DNA of 64,000 nt, from NCBI RefSeq assembly GCF_964355755.1, contig NC_092671.1:22220001-22284000 (forward strand), in the 5' to 3' direction. The translations under genes and the position numbers were made by a program. The notes under the pieces are model-generated. The model did no database searches, was not told the origin of the DNA, and was given only the letters and a program-made list of their open reading frames with translations. The first letter of the stretch is position 1; each line of letters begins with the position of its first letter. The stretch is from Antedon mediterranea. Taxonomy: Eukaryota; Echinodermata; Crinoidea; Comatulida; Antedonidae. Shown here piece after piece: positions 50,501-64,000 of this stretch.

Positions 50501-53500
50501 CTGAGCATTACCCGTTACGCCTCAAACCAGTAGATGACTGAAGAGCTGATAATACTCTATTTATATGAAATTAATAATAAATCAATGAAAAATAATGCCA
50601 TGCAACTTTGTTTCTGATTTTAAAAAAGGTTCACTTGTTTAGGCCTGACATTTACAACCCTCAAACTATCTCACTTTCAAAAACAATATTATTTTCAATT
50701 AAAAAAAAAGAAAAAAAATATTCGTAGAGGTTCGAACCCAATACTGCGAGAACTCAAACCTGAGCACTACCGGTTACGCCACAAACCCGTAGATGACTGA
50801 AGAGCTGATAATAGTCTATTTATATGAAATTATTGATCAATCAATGAAAAATAATGCCATGCAACTTTGTTTCTGATTTTTAAAAAGATCCATTTGTTTA
50901 GGCCTGACATTCACAACCCTAAAAAATATCTCATTTTCAAAAAAAATATTTATTTTCAATAATAAAAAAAAAGCAATATCCCTAGAGGTTGGAACCCGCT
51001 ACTGAGAGCACTCAAACCTGGGTATTACCCGTTACGCCACAAACCAGTAGATAACTGATGAGTTGATAATAGTCTATTTATATGAAATTAATGATCAATC
51101 AATGAAAAATAATGCCATGCCACTTTGTTTCTGATTTTAAAAAAGGTTCATTTGTTTAGGCCTGACATTTACAACCCTCAAAATATCTCACTTCCAAAAA
51201 AAAAATTATTTTCAATTAAAAAAAAAAGAAAAGAAATATCCCTAGGGGTTCGAACCCACTACTGCGGACACTCAAACTTGAGCATTACCCGTTACGCCTC
51301 AAACCAGTAGATGACTGAAGAGCTGATAATACTCTATTTATATGAAATTAATAATAAATCAATGAAAAATAATGCCATGCAACCTTGTTTCTGATTTTAA
51401 AAAAGGTTCACTTGTTTAGGCCTGACATTTACAACCCTCAAAATATCTCACTTTCAAAAAATATTTTTTATTTTAAATAAAAAAAAAAAAAAAACAAAAT
51501 ATCCGTAGAGGTTCGAACCCACTAGTGAGAGCACTCAAATTTGAGCATTACCCGTTACGCCACAAACCAGTAAATGACTGAAGAGCTGATAATACTCTAT
51601 TTATATGAAATAAATAATAAATCAATGAAAAATAATGCCATGCAACTTTGTTTCTGATTTTAAAAAAGGTCCACTTGTTTAGGCCTGATATTTACAACCC
51701 TCAAAATATCTCACTTTCAAAAACAATATTTATTTTCAATTGAAAAAAAAAAGAAAAAAAATATTCGTAGAGGTTCGAACCCACTACTGCGAGAACTCAA
51801 ACCTGAGCATTACCCGTTACGCCTCAAACCAGTAGATGACTGAAGAGCTGATAATACTCTATTTATATGAAATGAATAATAAATCAATGAAAAATAATGC
51901 CATGCAACTTTGTTTCTGATTTTAAAAAAGGTCCACTTGTTTAGGCCTGACATTTACAACCCTCAAAATATCTCACTTTCAAAAACCATATTTATTTTCA
52001 ATTAAAAAAAAAAAGAAAAAAAATATCCCTATATGTTCGACCCACTACTCAGAGCACTCAAACCTGAGCATTACCCGTTACGCCACAAACCAGTAGATGA
52101 CTGAAGAGCTGATAATAGTCTATTTATATGAAATCAAATTATCAATCAATGAAAAATAATGCCATGCAACTTTGTTTCTGATTTAAAAAAAGATCCATTT
52201 GTTTGGGCCTGACATTCACAACCCTCAAAATATCTCACTTTCAAAAACAATATTTATTTTCAATTTAAAAAAAAAAAATCCCTAGAGGTTCGAACCCACT
52301 ACTGAGAGCACTCAAACCTGAGCATTATCCGTTACTCCACAAACCAGTAGATGACTGAGGGCCTGATAATAGTCTATTTATATGAAATAAATGATCAATC
52401 AATGAAAAATAATGCCATGCAACTTTGTTTCTGATTTTAAAAAAGGTCCACTTGTTTAGGCCTGACATTTACAACCCTCAAAATATCTCACTTTCAAAAA
52501 CAATATTATTTTCAATTAAAAAAAAAAAGAAAAAAAATATTCGTAGAGGTTCGAACCCACTACTGCGAGAACTCAAACCTGAGCATTATCCGTTACTCCA
52601 CAAACCAGTAGATGACTGAGGGGCTGATAATAGTCTATTTATATGAAATAAATCATCAATCAATGAAAAATAATGTCATGCAACTTTGTTTCTGATTTAA
52701 AAAAAGGTCCACTTGTTTAGGCCTGACATTTACAACCCTCAAAATATCTCACTTTCAAAAACAATATTATTTTCAATTAAAAAAAAAAGGAAAAAATATT
52801 CGTAGAGGTTCGAAACCACTACTGCGAGAACTCAAACCTGAGCACTACCGGTTACACCACAAACCAGTAGATGACTGAAGAGCTGATAACAGTCTATTTA
52901 TATGCAATGAATGATCAATCAATGAAAAATAATGCCATGCAACTTTGTTTCTGATTGAAAAAAATGTTCACTTGTTTAGGCCTGACATTTACAACCCTCA
53001 AAATATCTCACTTTCAAAAACAATATTTATTTTCAAATAAAAAAAAATATCTTTACAGGTTGGAACACGCTACTGAGAGCACTCAAACCTGGGTATAACC
53101 CGTTACGCCACAAACCAGTAGATAACTGAAGCGCTGATAATAGTCTATTTATATGAAATTAATGATCAATCAATGAAAAATAATGCCATGCAACTTTGTT
53201 TCTGATTTTAAAAAAGGTTCACTTGTTTAGGCCTGACATTTACAACCCTCAAAATATCTCACTTTCAAAAACAATATTATTTTCAATAAAAAAAAAAGAA
53301 ACAACATATCCGTAGAGGTTCGAACCCACTAGTGAGAGCACTCAAACTTGAGTATTACCCGTTAGGCCACAAACCAGTAGTGACTGAAGAGCTGATAATA
53401 CTCTATTTATATGAAATAAATAATAAATCAATGAAAAATAATGCCATGCAACTTTGTTTCTGATTTTAAAAAAGGGTCATTTGTTTAGGCTTGACATTTA

Positions 53501-53990
53501 CAACCCTCAAAATATCTCACTTTAAAAAAAATATTTATTTTCAATTAAAAAAAAAAGAAAAGAAATATCCCTAGAGGTTCGAACCCACTACTGCGAGCAC
53601 TCAAACTTGAGCATTACCCGTTACGCCTCAAACCAGTAGATGACTGAAGAGCTGATAATACTCTATTTATATGAAATAAATAATAAATCAATGAAAAATA
53701 ATGCCATGCAACTTTGTTTCTGATTATAAAAAAGGTTCACTTGTTTAGGCCTGACATTTACAACCCTCAAAATATCTCACTTTCAAAAACAATATTTATT
53801 TTCAATTAAAAAAAAAAGAAAAGAAATATCCCTAGAGGTTCGAACCCAATACTGCGAGCACTCAAACTTGAGCATTACCCGTTACGCCTCAAACCAGTAG
53901 ATGACTGAAGAGCTGATAATACTCTATTTATATGAAATGAATAATAAATAAATGAAAAATAATGCCATGCAACTTTGTTTCTGATTTTAA
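47560..53990. repeat. Repeated GAGGGGCTGATAATAG-type block
   Basis: Monomers with GTTACTCCACAAACC and GAGGGGCTGATAATAG occur at about 33000-33290, 47980-48790 and 52340-52640. They are followed each time by copies with GTTACACCACAAACC and TATATGCAATGAATG, then TATCTTTACAGGTTGG, then GTTAGGCCACAAACC. The order is kept, so a multi-monomer block has been copied at least twice. Confidence 0.7.
48440..49220 (-). repeat. Monomers with the B box deleted
   Basis: Three copies read TATTCGTAGAGAACTC (about 48451, 48952 and 49192), missing about 21 bases that hold GGTTCGAACC and its flank in the neighbours (compare about 48691). The A box and TATA region remain, though the A box is mutated (GTTACACCACAAACC). 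The deletion has spread by local duplication, alternating with a normal copy once. Confidence 0.8.
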
Positions 53991-56900
53991 AAAAGGTTCA
54001 CTTGTTTAGGCCTGACATTTACAACCCTCAAACTATCTCACTTTCAAAAACAATATTATTTTAAATTTAAAAAAAAAAGAAAAAAAATATTCTTAGAGGT
54101 TCGAACCCACCACTGCGAGAACTCAAACCTGAGCACTACCAGTTACGCTACAAACCAGTAGATGACTGAAGAGCTGATAATAGTCTATTTATATGAAATT
54201 AATGATCAATCAATGAAAAATAATGCCATGCAACTTTGTTTCTGATTTTAAAAAAGGTTCATTTGTTTAGGCCTGACATTTCCAACCCTCAAAATATCTC
54301 ACTTTCAAAAAAAATATTTATTTTCAAATAAAAAAAAAATAAAAAAAATATCCCTAGAAGTTTGAACCCACTATTGAAATCCCTCAAACCTGAGCATTAC
54401 TCGTTACGCCGCAAACCAGTATATGACTGAAGAGCTGATACTAGTCTATTTATATGAAATGGATGATCAACCAATGAAAAATAATGCCATGCAACTTCGT
54501 TTCTGATTTTATAAAAGGTTCACTTGTTTAGGCCTGACAGTTGCAACCCTCAAAATATCTCACTTTCAAAAACAATATTTATTTTCAATTAAAAAAAAAA
54601 AAAAAAAAAATACCCGTATAGGTTCGAACCCACTACCGAGAGCACTCAAACCTGAGCATTACCCGTTACGCTTCAAACCAGTAGATGAGTGAAGAGCTGA
54701 TAATACTCTATTTATATGAAATGAATAATAAATCAATGAAAAATAATGCCATGCAACTTTGTTTCTGATTTTAAAAAAGGTCCACTTGTTTAGGCCTGAC
54801 ATTTACAACCCTCAAAATATCTCACTTTCAAAAACAATATTTATTTTCAATTAAAAAAAAAAAAGAAAAAAAATATTCGTAGAAGTTGGAACCCACTACT
54901 GCGAGAACTCAAACCTGAGCACTACCGGTTACGCCACAAACCAGTAGATTACTGAAGAGCTGATAACAGTCTATTTATATGAAATGAATGATCAATCAAT
55001 GAAAAATAATGCCATGCAACTTTGTTTCTGATTGAAAAAAATGTCCACTTGTTTAGGCCCGACATTTACAACCCTCAAAATATCTCACTTTCAAAAAAAA
55101 TATTTATTTTCAATTAAAAAAAAAAAAAAAGAAATATCCCTAGAGGTTCGAACCCACTACTGCGAGCACTCAAACTTGAGCATTACACGTTACGCCTCAA
55201 ACCAGTAGATGACTGAAGAGCTGATAATACTCTATTTATATGAAATGAATAATAAACCAATGAAAAATAATGCCATGCAACTTTGTTTCTGATTTAAAAA
55301 AAGGTTCACTTGTTTAGGCCTGACATTTACAACCCTCAACATATCTCACTTTCAAAAACAATATTTATTTACAATTTAAAAAAAAAGAAAAAAAATATCC
55401 CTATAGGTTCGACCCACTACTCAGAGCACTCAAACCTGAGCATTACCCGTTACGCCACAAACCAGTAGATGACTGAAGAGCTGATAATAGTCTATTTATA
55501 TGAAATGAATGATCAATCAATGAAAAATAATGCCATGCAACTTTGTTTCTGATTTTAAAAAAGACCCATTTGTTTAGGCCTGACATTCACAACCCTAAGA
55601 AATATCTCATTTTCAAAAAAAATATTTATTTTCAATAAGAAAAAAAAAAGCAATATCCCTAGAGGTTCGAACCCACTACTGCGAGAACTCAAACCTGAGC
55701 ATTACCCGTTACGCCTCAAACCAGTAGATGACTGAAGAGCTGATAATACTCTATTTATATGAAATTAATAATAAATCAATGAAAAATAATGCCATGCAAC
55801 TTTGTTTCTGATTTTAAAAAAGGTTCACTTGTTTAGGCCTGACATTTACAACCCTCAAAATATCTCACTTTCAAAAACTATATTTATTTAAAAAAAAAAA
55901 AAAAAAAACAAAATATCCGTAGAGGATCGAACCCACTAGTGAGAGCACTCAAACTTGAGCATTACCCGCTACGCCACAAACCAGTAGATGACTGAAGAGC
56001 TGATAATACTCTATTTATATGAAATTAATAATAAATCAATGAAAAATAATGCCATGCAACTTTGTTTCTGATTTTAAAAAAGGTTCACTTGTTTAGGCCT
56101 GACATTTACAACCCTCAAAATATCTCACTTTCAAAAACAATATTTATTTTAAATAAAAAAAAAAAGGAAACAAAATATCCGTAGAGGTTCGAACCCACTA
56201 GTGAGAGCACTCAAACTTGAGCATTACCCGTTACGTCACAAACCAGTAGATGACTGAAGAGCTGACAATACTCTATTTATATGGAATAAATAATAAATCA
56301 ATGAAAAATAATGCCATGCAACTTTGTTTCTGATTTTAAAAAAGGTTCACTTGTTTAGGCCTGACATTTACAACCCTCAAAATATCTCACTTTCAAAAAC
56401 AATATTTATTTAAAATAAAAAAAAATAAAAAAATATCCGTAGAGGTTCGAACCCACTAGTGAGAGCACTCAAACTTGAGCATTACCCGTTACGCCACAAA
56501 CCAGTAGATAAATGAAGAGCTGATAATAGTCTATTTATATGAAATGAATGATCAATCAATGAAAAATAATGCCATGCAACTTTGTTTCTGATTTTAAAAA
56601 AGGTCCACTTGTTTAGGCCTGACATTTACAACCCTCAAAATATCTCACTTTCAAAAACAATATTTTTTTCAATAAAAAAAAAAGAAAAAAAATATTCGTA
56701 GAGGTTCGAACCCACTACTGCGAGAACTCAAACCTGAGCATTACCCGTTACGCCTCAAACCAGTAGATGACTGAAGAGCTGATAATACTCTATTTATATG
56801 AAATTAATAATAAATCAATGAAAAATAATGCCATGCAACTTTGTTTCTGATTTTAAAAAAGGTTCACTTGTTTAGGCCTGACATTTACAACCCTCAAAAT

Positions 56901-59900
56901 ATCTCACTTTCAAAAACAATATTTAATTTAAATAAAAAAAAAAAAAAAAAAAATATCCGTAGAGGTTCGAACCCACTAGTGAGAGCACTCAAACTTGAGC
57001 ATTACCCGTTACGCCACAAACCAGTATTTGACTGAAGAGCTGACAATACTCTATTTATATGAAATAAATAATAAATCAATGAAAAATAATGCCATGCAAC
57101 TTTTTTTCTGATTTTAAAAAAGGTCCACTTGTTTAGGCCTGACATTTACAACCCTCAAAATATCTCACTTTCAAAAAACAATACTTATTTTCAATAAAAA
57201 AAAAAAAAAAAAAAATATTCGTAGAGGTTCGAACCCACTACTGCGAGAACTCAAACCTGAGCATTACCCGTTACGCCTCAAACCAGTAGATGACTGAAGA
57301 GCTGATAATACTCTATTTATATGAAATTAATAATAAATCAATGAAAAATAATGCAATGCAACTTTGTTTCTGATTTTAAAAAAGGTTCATTTGTTTAGGC
57401 CTGTCATTTACAACCCTCAAAATATCTCACCTTCAAAAAAATATTTATTTTCAATAAAAAAAAAAAGAAAAGAAATATCCCTAGAGGTTCGAACCCACTA
57501 CTGCGAGCACTCAAACTTGAGCATTACCCGTTACGCCTCAAACCAGTAGATGACTGAAGAGCTGATAATACTCTATTTATATGAAATGAATAATAAATCA
57601 ATGAAAAATAATGCCATGCAACTTTGTTTCTGATTTTAAAAAAGGTTCACTTGTTTAGGCCTGACATTTACAACCCTCAAAATATCTCACCTTCAAAAAC
57701 AATATTTATTTTCAAATAAAAAAAAAAGAAAAAAAATATCCCTAGAAGTTCGAACCCACTATTGAAATCACTCAAACCTGAGCATTAACCGTTCACCGCA
57801 AACCATTTTATGACTGAAGAGCTGATAATAGTCTATTTATATGAAATGGATGATCAATCAATGAAAAATAATGCCATGCAACTTTGTTTCTGATTTTAAA
57901 AAAGGTTCACTTGTTTAGGCCTGACAGTTGCAACCCTCAAAATATCTCACTTTCAAAAACAATATTTATTTTCAATTAAAAAAAAAAGAAAAAAAAAATA
58001 CCCGTATAGGTTCGAACCCACTACTGAAAGCACTTAAACCTGAGCATTATCCGTTACGCCACCAACCAGTAGATGACTGCGGAGCTGATAATAGTCCATT
58101 TATATGAAATGAATGATCAATCAATGAAAAATAATGCCATGCAACTTTGTTTCTGATTTTAAAAAAGGTCCACTTGTTTAGGCCTGACATTTACAACCCT
58201 CAAAATATCTCACTTTCAAAAACAATATTTTTTTCAATAAAAAAAAAAAGAAAAAAAATATTCGTAGAGGTTCGAACCCACTACTGCGAGAACTCAAACC
58301 TGAGCATTACCCGTTACGCCTCAAACCAGTAGATGACTGAAGAGCTGATAATACTCTATTTATATGAAATTAATAATAAATCAATGAAAAATAATGCCAT
58401 GCAACTTTGTTTCTGATTTTAAAAAAGGTTCACTTGTTTAGGCCTGACATTTACAACCCTCAAAATATCTCACTTTCAAAAACAATATTTAATTTAAATA
58501 AAAAAAAAAAGAAACAAAATATCCGTAGAGGTTCGAACCCACTACTGAGAGCACTCAAACTTGAGCATTACCCGTTACGCCACAAACCAGTAGATGACTG
58601 AAGAGCTGACAATACTCTATTTATATGAAATAAATAATAAATCAATGAAAAATAATGCCATGCAACTTTGTTTCTGATTTTAAAAAAGGTCCACTTGTTT
58701 AGGCCTGACATTTACAACCCTCAAAATATCTCACTTTCAAAAAACAATACTTATTTTCAATAAAAAAAAAAAAAAAAAAAATATTCGTAGAGGTTCGAAC
58801 CCACTACTGCGAGAACTCAAACCTGAGCATTACCCGTTACGCCTCAAACCAGTAGATGACTGAAGAGCTGATAATACTCTATTTATATGAAATTAATAAT
58901 AAATCAATGAAAAATAATGCAATGCAACTTTGTTTCTGATTTTAAAAAAGGTTCATTTGTTTAGGCCTGTCATTTACAACCCTCAAAATATCTCACCTTC
59001 AAAAAAATATTTATTTTCAATAAAAAAAAAAAGAAAAGAAATATCCCTAGAGGTTCGAACCCACTACTGCGAACACTCAAACTTGAGCATTACCCGTTAC
59101 GCCTCAAACCAGTAGATGACTGAAGAGCTGATATTACTCTATTTATATGAAATGAATAATAAATCAATGAAAAATAATGCCTTGCAACTTTGTTTCTGAT
59201 TTTAAAAAAGGTTCACTTGTTTAGGCCTGACATTTACAACCCTCAAAATATCTCACCTTCAAAAACACTATTTATTTTCAAATAAAAAAAAAGAAAAAAA
59301 ATATCCCTAGAAGTTCGAACCCACTATTGAAATCAGTCAAACCTGAGCATTAACCGTTCGCCGCAAACCATTTTATGACTGAATAGCTGATAATAGTCTA
59401 TTTATATGAAATGGATGATCAATCAATGAAAAATAATGCCATGCAACTTTGTTTCTGATTTTAAAAAACGTTCACTTGTTTAGGCCTGACAGTTGCAACC
59501 CTCAAAATTTCTCACTTTGAAAAACAATATTTATTTTCAATTAAAAAAAAAAGAAAAAAAAAATACCCGTATAGGTTCGAACCCACTACTGAAAGCACTT
59601 AAACCTGAGCATTATCCGTTACGCCACAAACCAGTAGATGACTGCGGAGCTGATAATAGTCCATTTATATGAAATGAATGATCAATCAATGAAAAATAAT
59701 GCCATGCAACTTTGTTTCTGATTTTAAAAAAGGTCCACTTGTTTAGGCCTGACATTTACAACCCTCAAAATATCTCGCTTTCAAAAACAATATTTATTTT
59801 CAATTAAAAAAAAAGAAAAAAAATATTCGTAGAGGTTCGAACCCACTACTGCGAGAACTCAAACCTGAGCACTACCGGTTACGCCACAAACCAGTAGATG

Positions 59901-62900
59901 ACTGAAGAGCTGATAACAGTCTATTTATATGAAATAAATGATCCATCAATGTAAAATGGTGTTATGCAACATTGTTTCTGATTTTTAAAAAAGGTCCACT
60001 TGTTTAGGCCTGACATTTACAACCCTCAAAATATCTCACTTTCAAAAACCATATTTATTTTCAATTTAAAAAAAAAAGAAAAAAAGTATCCCTAGAGGTT
60101 CGACCCACTACTCAGAGCACTCAAACCTGAGCATTACTCGTTACGCCACAAACCAGTAGATGACTGAAGAGCTGGTAATAGTCTATTTATATGAAATGAA
60201 TTATCAATCAATGAAAAATAATGCCATGCAACTTTGTTTCTGATTTTTAAAAAGATCCATTTGTTTAGGCCTGACATTTACAACCCTAAAAAATATCTCA
60301 TTTTCAAAAAAAATATTTATTTTCAATAAGAAAAAAAAAAGCAATATCCCTAGAGGTTGGAACCCGCTACTGAGAGCACTCAAATCTGGGTATTACCCTT
60401 TACGCCACAAACCAGTAGATAACTGAAGAGCTGATAATAGTCTATTTATATGGAATTAATGATCAATCAATGAAAAATAATGCCATGCAACTTTGTTTCT
60501 GATTTTAAAAAAGGTCCACTTGTTTAGGCCTGACATTTACAACCCTCAAAATATCTCACTTTCAAAAACAATATTTTTTTCAATAAAAAAAAAAAAAAAA
60601 AAAAAAAATATTCGTGGAGGTTCGAACCCACTACTGCGAGAACTCAAACCTGAGCCTTACCCGTTACGCCTCAAACCAGTAGATGACTGAAGAGCTGAAA
60701 ATACTCTATTTATATGAAATTAATAATAAATCAATGAAAAATAATGCCATGCAACTTTGTTTCTGATTTTAAAAAAGGTTCACTTGTTTAGGCCTGACAT
60801 TTACAACCCTCAAAATATCTCACTTTCAAAAACAATATTTATTTTAAATAAAAAAAAAAGAAACAAAATATCCGTAGAGGATCGAACCCACTAGTGAGAG
60901 CACTCAAACTTGAGCATTACCCGTTACGCCACAAACCAGTAGATGACTGAAGAGCTGATAATACTCTATTTATATGAAATAAATAATGAATCAATGAAAA
61001 ATAATGCCATGCAACTTTGTTTCTGATTTTAAAAAAGGTCCACTTGTTTAGGCCTGACATTTACAACCCTCAAAATATCTCACTTTCAAAAACAATATTT
61101 ATTTTCAATAAAAAAAAAAAAAAAAAAAATATTCGTAGAGGTTCGAACCCACTACTGCGAGAACTCAAACCTGAGCATTACCCGTTACGCCTCAAACCAG
61201 TAGATGACTGAAGAGCTGATAATACTCTATTTATATGAAATTAATAATAAATCAATGAAAAATAATGCAATGCAACTTTGTTTCTGATTTTAAAAAAGGT
61301 TCATTTGTTTAGGCCTGTCATTTACAACCCTCAAAATATCTCACCTTCAAAAAAAATATTTATTTTCAATAAAAAAAAAAAAGAAAAGAAATATCCCTAG
61401 AGGTTCAAACCCACTACTGCGAGCAATCAAACTTGAGCATTACCCGTTACGCCTCAAACCAGTAGATGACTGAAGAGCTGATAATACTCTATTTATATGA
61501 AATGAATAATACATCAATGAAAAATAATGCCATGCAACTTTGTTTCTGATTTTAAAAAAGGTTCACTTGTTTAGGCCTGACATTTACAACCCTCAAATAT
61601 CTCACCTTCAAAAAAAATATTTATTTTCAAATAAAAAAAAAAAAAAAAAATATCCCTAGAAGTTCGAACCTACTATTGAAATCACTCAAACCTGAGCATT
61701 AACCGTTCGCCGCAAACCATTTTATGACTGAAGAGCTGATAATAGTCTATTAATATGAAATGGATGATCAATCAATGAAAAATAATGTCATGCAACTTTG
61801 TTTCTGATTTTAAAAAAGGTTCACTTGTTTAGGCCTGACAGTTGCAACCCTCAAAATATCTCACTTTCAAAAACATTATTTATTTTTAATTAAAAAAAAA
61901 AGAAAAAAAAATACCCTTATAGGTTCGAACCCACTACTGAGAGCACTCAAACCTGAGCATTACACGTTACGCCACAAACCAGTAGATGACTGAGGAGCTG
62001 ATAATAGTCTATATATATGAAATGAATGATCAATCAATGAAAAATAATGCCATGCAACTTTGTTTCTGATTGAAAAAAATGTTCACTTGTTTAGGCCTGA
62101 CATTTACAACCCTCAAAATATCTCACTTTCAAAAACAATATTTATTTTCAAATAAAAAAAAAAAAAAAAATATCCCTAGAAGTTCGAACCCACTATTGAA
62201 ATCACTCAAAACTGAGCATTACCCGTTACTCCGCAAACCAGTATATAACTGAAGAGCTGATAATAGTCTATTTATATGAAATGGATGATCAACCAATGAA
62301 AAATAATGCCATGCAACTTTGTTTCTGATTTTAAAAAAGGTCCACTTGTTTAGGCCTGACATTTACAACCCTCAAAATATCTCACTTTCAAAAACAATAT
62401 TTATTTTCAATTTAAAAAAAAAAATCCCTAGAGGTTCGAACCCACTACTGAAAGCACTCAAACCTGAGCATTATCCGTTACGCCACAAACCAGTAGATGA
62501 CTGCGGAGCTGATAATAGTCCATTTATATGAAATGAATGATCAATCAATGAAAAATAATGCCATGCAACTTTGTTTCTGATTTTAAAAAAGGTCCACTTG
62601 TTTAGGCCTGACATTTACAACCCTCAAAATATCTCGCTTTCAAAAACAATATTTATTTTCAATTAAAAAAAAAAGAAAAAAAATATTCGTAGAGGTTCGA
62701 ACCCACTACTGCGAGAACTTAAACCTGAGCACTACCGGTTACGCCACAAACCAGTAGATGACTGAAGAGCTGATAACAGTCTATTTATATGAAATGAATG
62801 ATCCATCAATGTAAAATGATGTTATGCAACTTTGTTTCTGATTTTTAAAAAAGGTTCACTTGGTTAGGCTTGACATTTAAAACCCTCAAAATATCTCACT

Positions 62901-64000
62901 TTCAAAAACCATATTTATTTTCAATTTAAAAAAAAAGAAAAAAAATATCCCTTGAGGTTCGACCCACTACTCAGAGCACTCAAACCTGAGCATTACCCGC
63001 TACGCCACAAACCAGTAGATGACTGAAGAGCTGATAATAGTCTATTTATATGAAGTGAATTATCAATCAATGAAAAATAATGCCATGCAACTTTGTTTCT
63101 GATTTTAAAAAAGGTCCACTTGTTTAGGCCTGACATTTACAACCCTCAAAATATCTCACTTTCAAAAACCATATTTATTTTCAATTTTAAAAAAAAAGAA
63201 AAAAAATTATCCCTAGAGGTTCGACCCACTACTCAGAGCACTCAAACCTGAGCATTACTCGTTACGCCACAAACCAGTAGATGACTGAAGAGCTGGTAAT
63301 AGTCTATTTATATGAAATGAATTATCAATCAATGAAAAATAATGCCATGCAACTTTGTTTCTGATTTTAAGAAAGATCCATTTGTTTAGGCCTGATATTT
63401 ACAACCCTAAAAAATATCTCATTTTCAAAAAAAATATTTATTTTCAATAAGAAAAAAAAATGCAATATCCATAGAGGTTGGAACCCGCTACTGAGAGCAC
63501 TCAAACCTGGGTATTACCCGTTACGCCACAAACCAGTAGATAACTGAAGAGCTGATAATAGTCTATTTATATGAAATTCATGATCAATCAATGAAAAATA
63601 ATGCCATGCAACTTTGTTTCTGATTTTAAAAAAGGTCCACTTGTTTAGGCCTGACATTTACAACCCTCAAAATATCTCACTTTCAAAAACAATATTTTTT
63701 TCAATAAAAAAAAAAAAAGAAAAAAAATATCCCTAGAAGTTCGAACCTACTATTGAAATCACTCAAACCTGAGCATTAACCGTTCGCCGCAAACCATTTT
63801 ATGACTGAAGAGCTGATAATAGTCTATTAATATGAAATGGATGATCAATCAATGAAAAATAATGCCATGCAACTTTGTTTCTGATTTTAAAAAAGGTTCA
63901 CTTGTTTAGGCCTGACAGTTGCAACCCTCAAAATATCTCACTTTCAAAAACAATATTTATTTTCAATTAAAAAAAAAAGAAAAAAAAATACCCGTATAGG

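Larger units (their letters stand above)
31852..64000 (-). repeat. Satellite array C, ~120 monomers
   Basis: Same monomer family and orientation as arrays A and B, running past the right edge. It is rich in variants: copies lacking the B box (48440-49220), copies with internal deletions (about 36350, 41030, 42120; about 37690, 45898, 47503), and repeated blocks. Strand is given from the minus-strand Pol III-like signals. No other element interrupts it in this window. Confidence 0.95.

Noticed and set aside
1-64000. A functional tRNA-Leu (GAG) gene cluster, from the triplet at the anticodon position.
   Set aside because: The acceptor and anticodon stems do not pair properly, and the long variable arm of tRNA-Leu is missing. 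GAG is only a positional reading.

Overview
The window is non-coding, repeat-dominated DNA from an animal nuclear genome. Four observations point that way: a eukaryotic tRNA-Val(AAC) gene, an APE-type LINE with a 2A-like peptide, a long-TIR DNA element, and more than 50 kb of AT-rich satellite. The 2A-bearing LINE and the frequent AGGCCT-rich unique sequence would suit a marine invertebrate such as an echinoderm or another invertebrate deuterostome. That placement is an inference with low confidence. I see no host protein-coding gene.

Layout. Positions 1-20242, 20946-22165 and 31852-64000 are one satellite family with a monomer of about 260 bp in head-to-tail order. From length alone this is roughly 200 monomers, and the array runs off both window edges. 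On the minus strand the intact monomers show the parts of an RNA polymerase III type 2 unit in the right order and spacing: a TATA-like element about 30 nt upstream, an A box, a B box at tRNA spacing, and a T-run. Between the boxes a tRNA-like D arm and T loop can be read, while the acceptor and anticodon stems are mostly broken. Subfamilies differ in which promoter parts they keep, and several multi-monomer blocks are duplicated as higher-order repeats.

Positions 20243-20945 are a roughly 0.7 kb insertion that splits one monomer in register. It carries a well-folded tRNA-Val(AAC) gene and a decayed second copy, both on the minus strand. Positions 22166-23405 are unique or low-copy sequence with a truncated tRNA-like segment. 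Positions 23406-31624 are a DNA element with inverted repeats of about 900 bp and a probable 6-bp target duplication. Its roughly 3 kb interior shows no transposase. A 3.45 kb CR1/L2-like LINE (23788-27240) sits inside the left inverted repeat, and the right inverted repeat preserves the empty site. The LINE has recognisable endonuclease and reverse transcriptase domains but is broken by frameshifts.

Order of events readable from the nesting: the DNA element landed in one copy of a duplicated flank sequence, and the LINE landed later in its left arm. The most interesting feature is the satellite, which looks like a mass tandem array of tRNA-derived Pol III units rather than inert satellite DNA. 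Whether any monomer is transcribed cannot be told from sequence.
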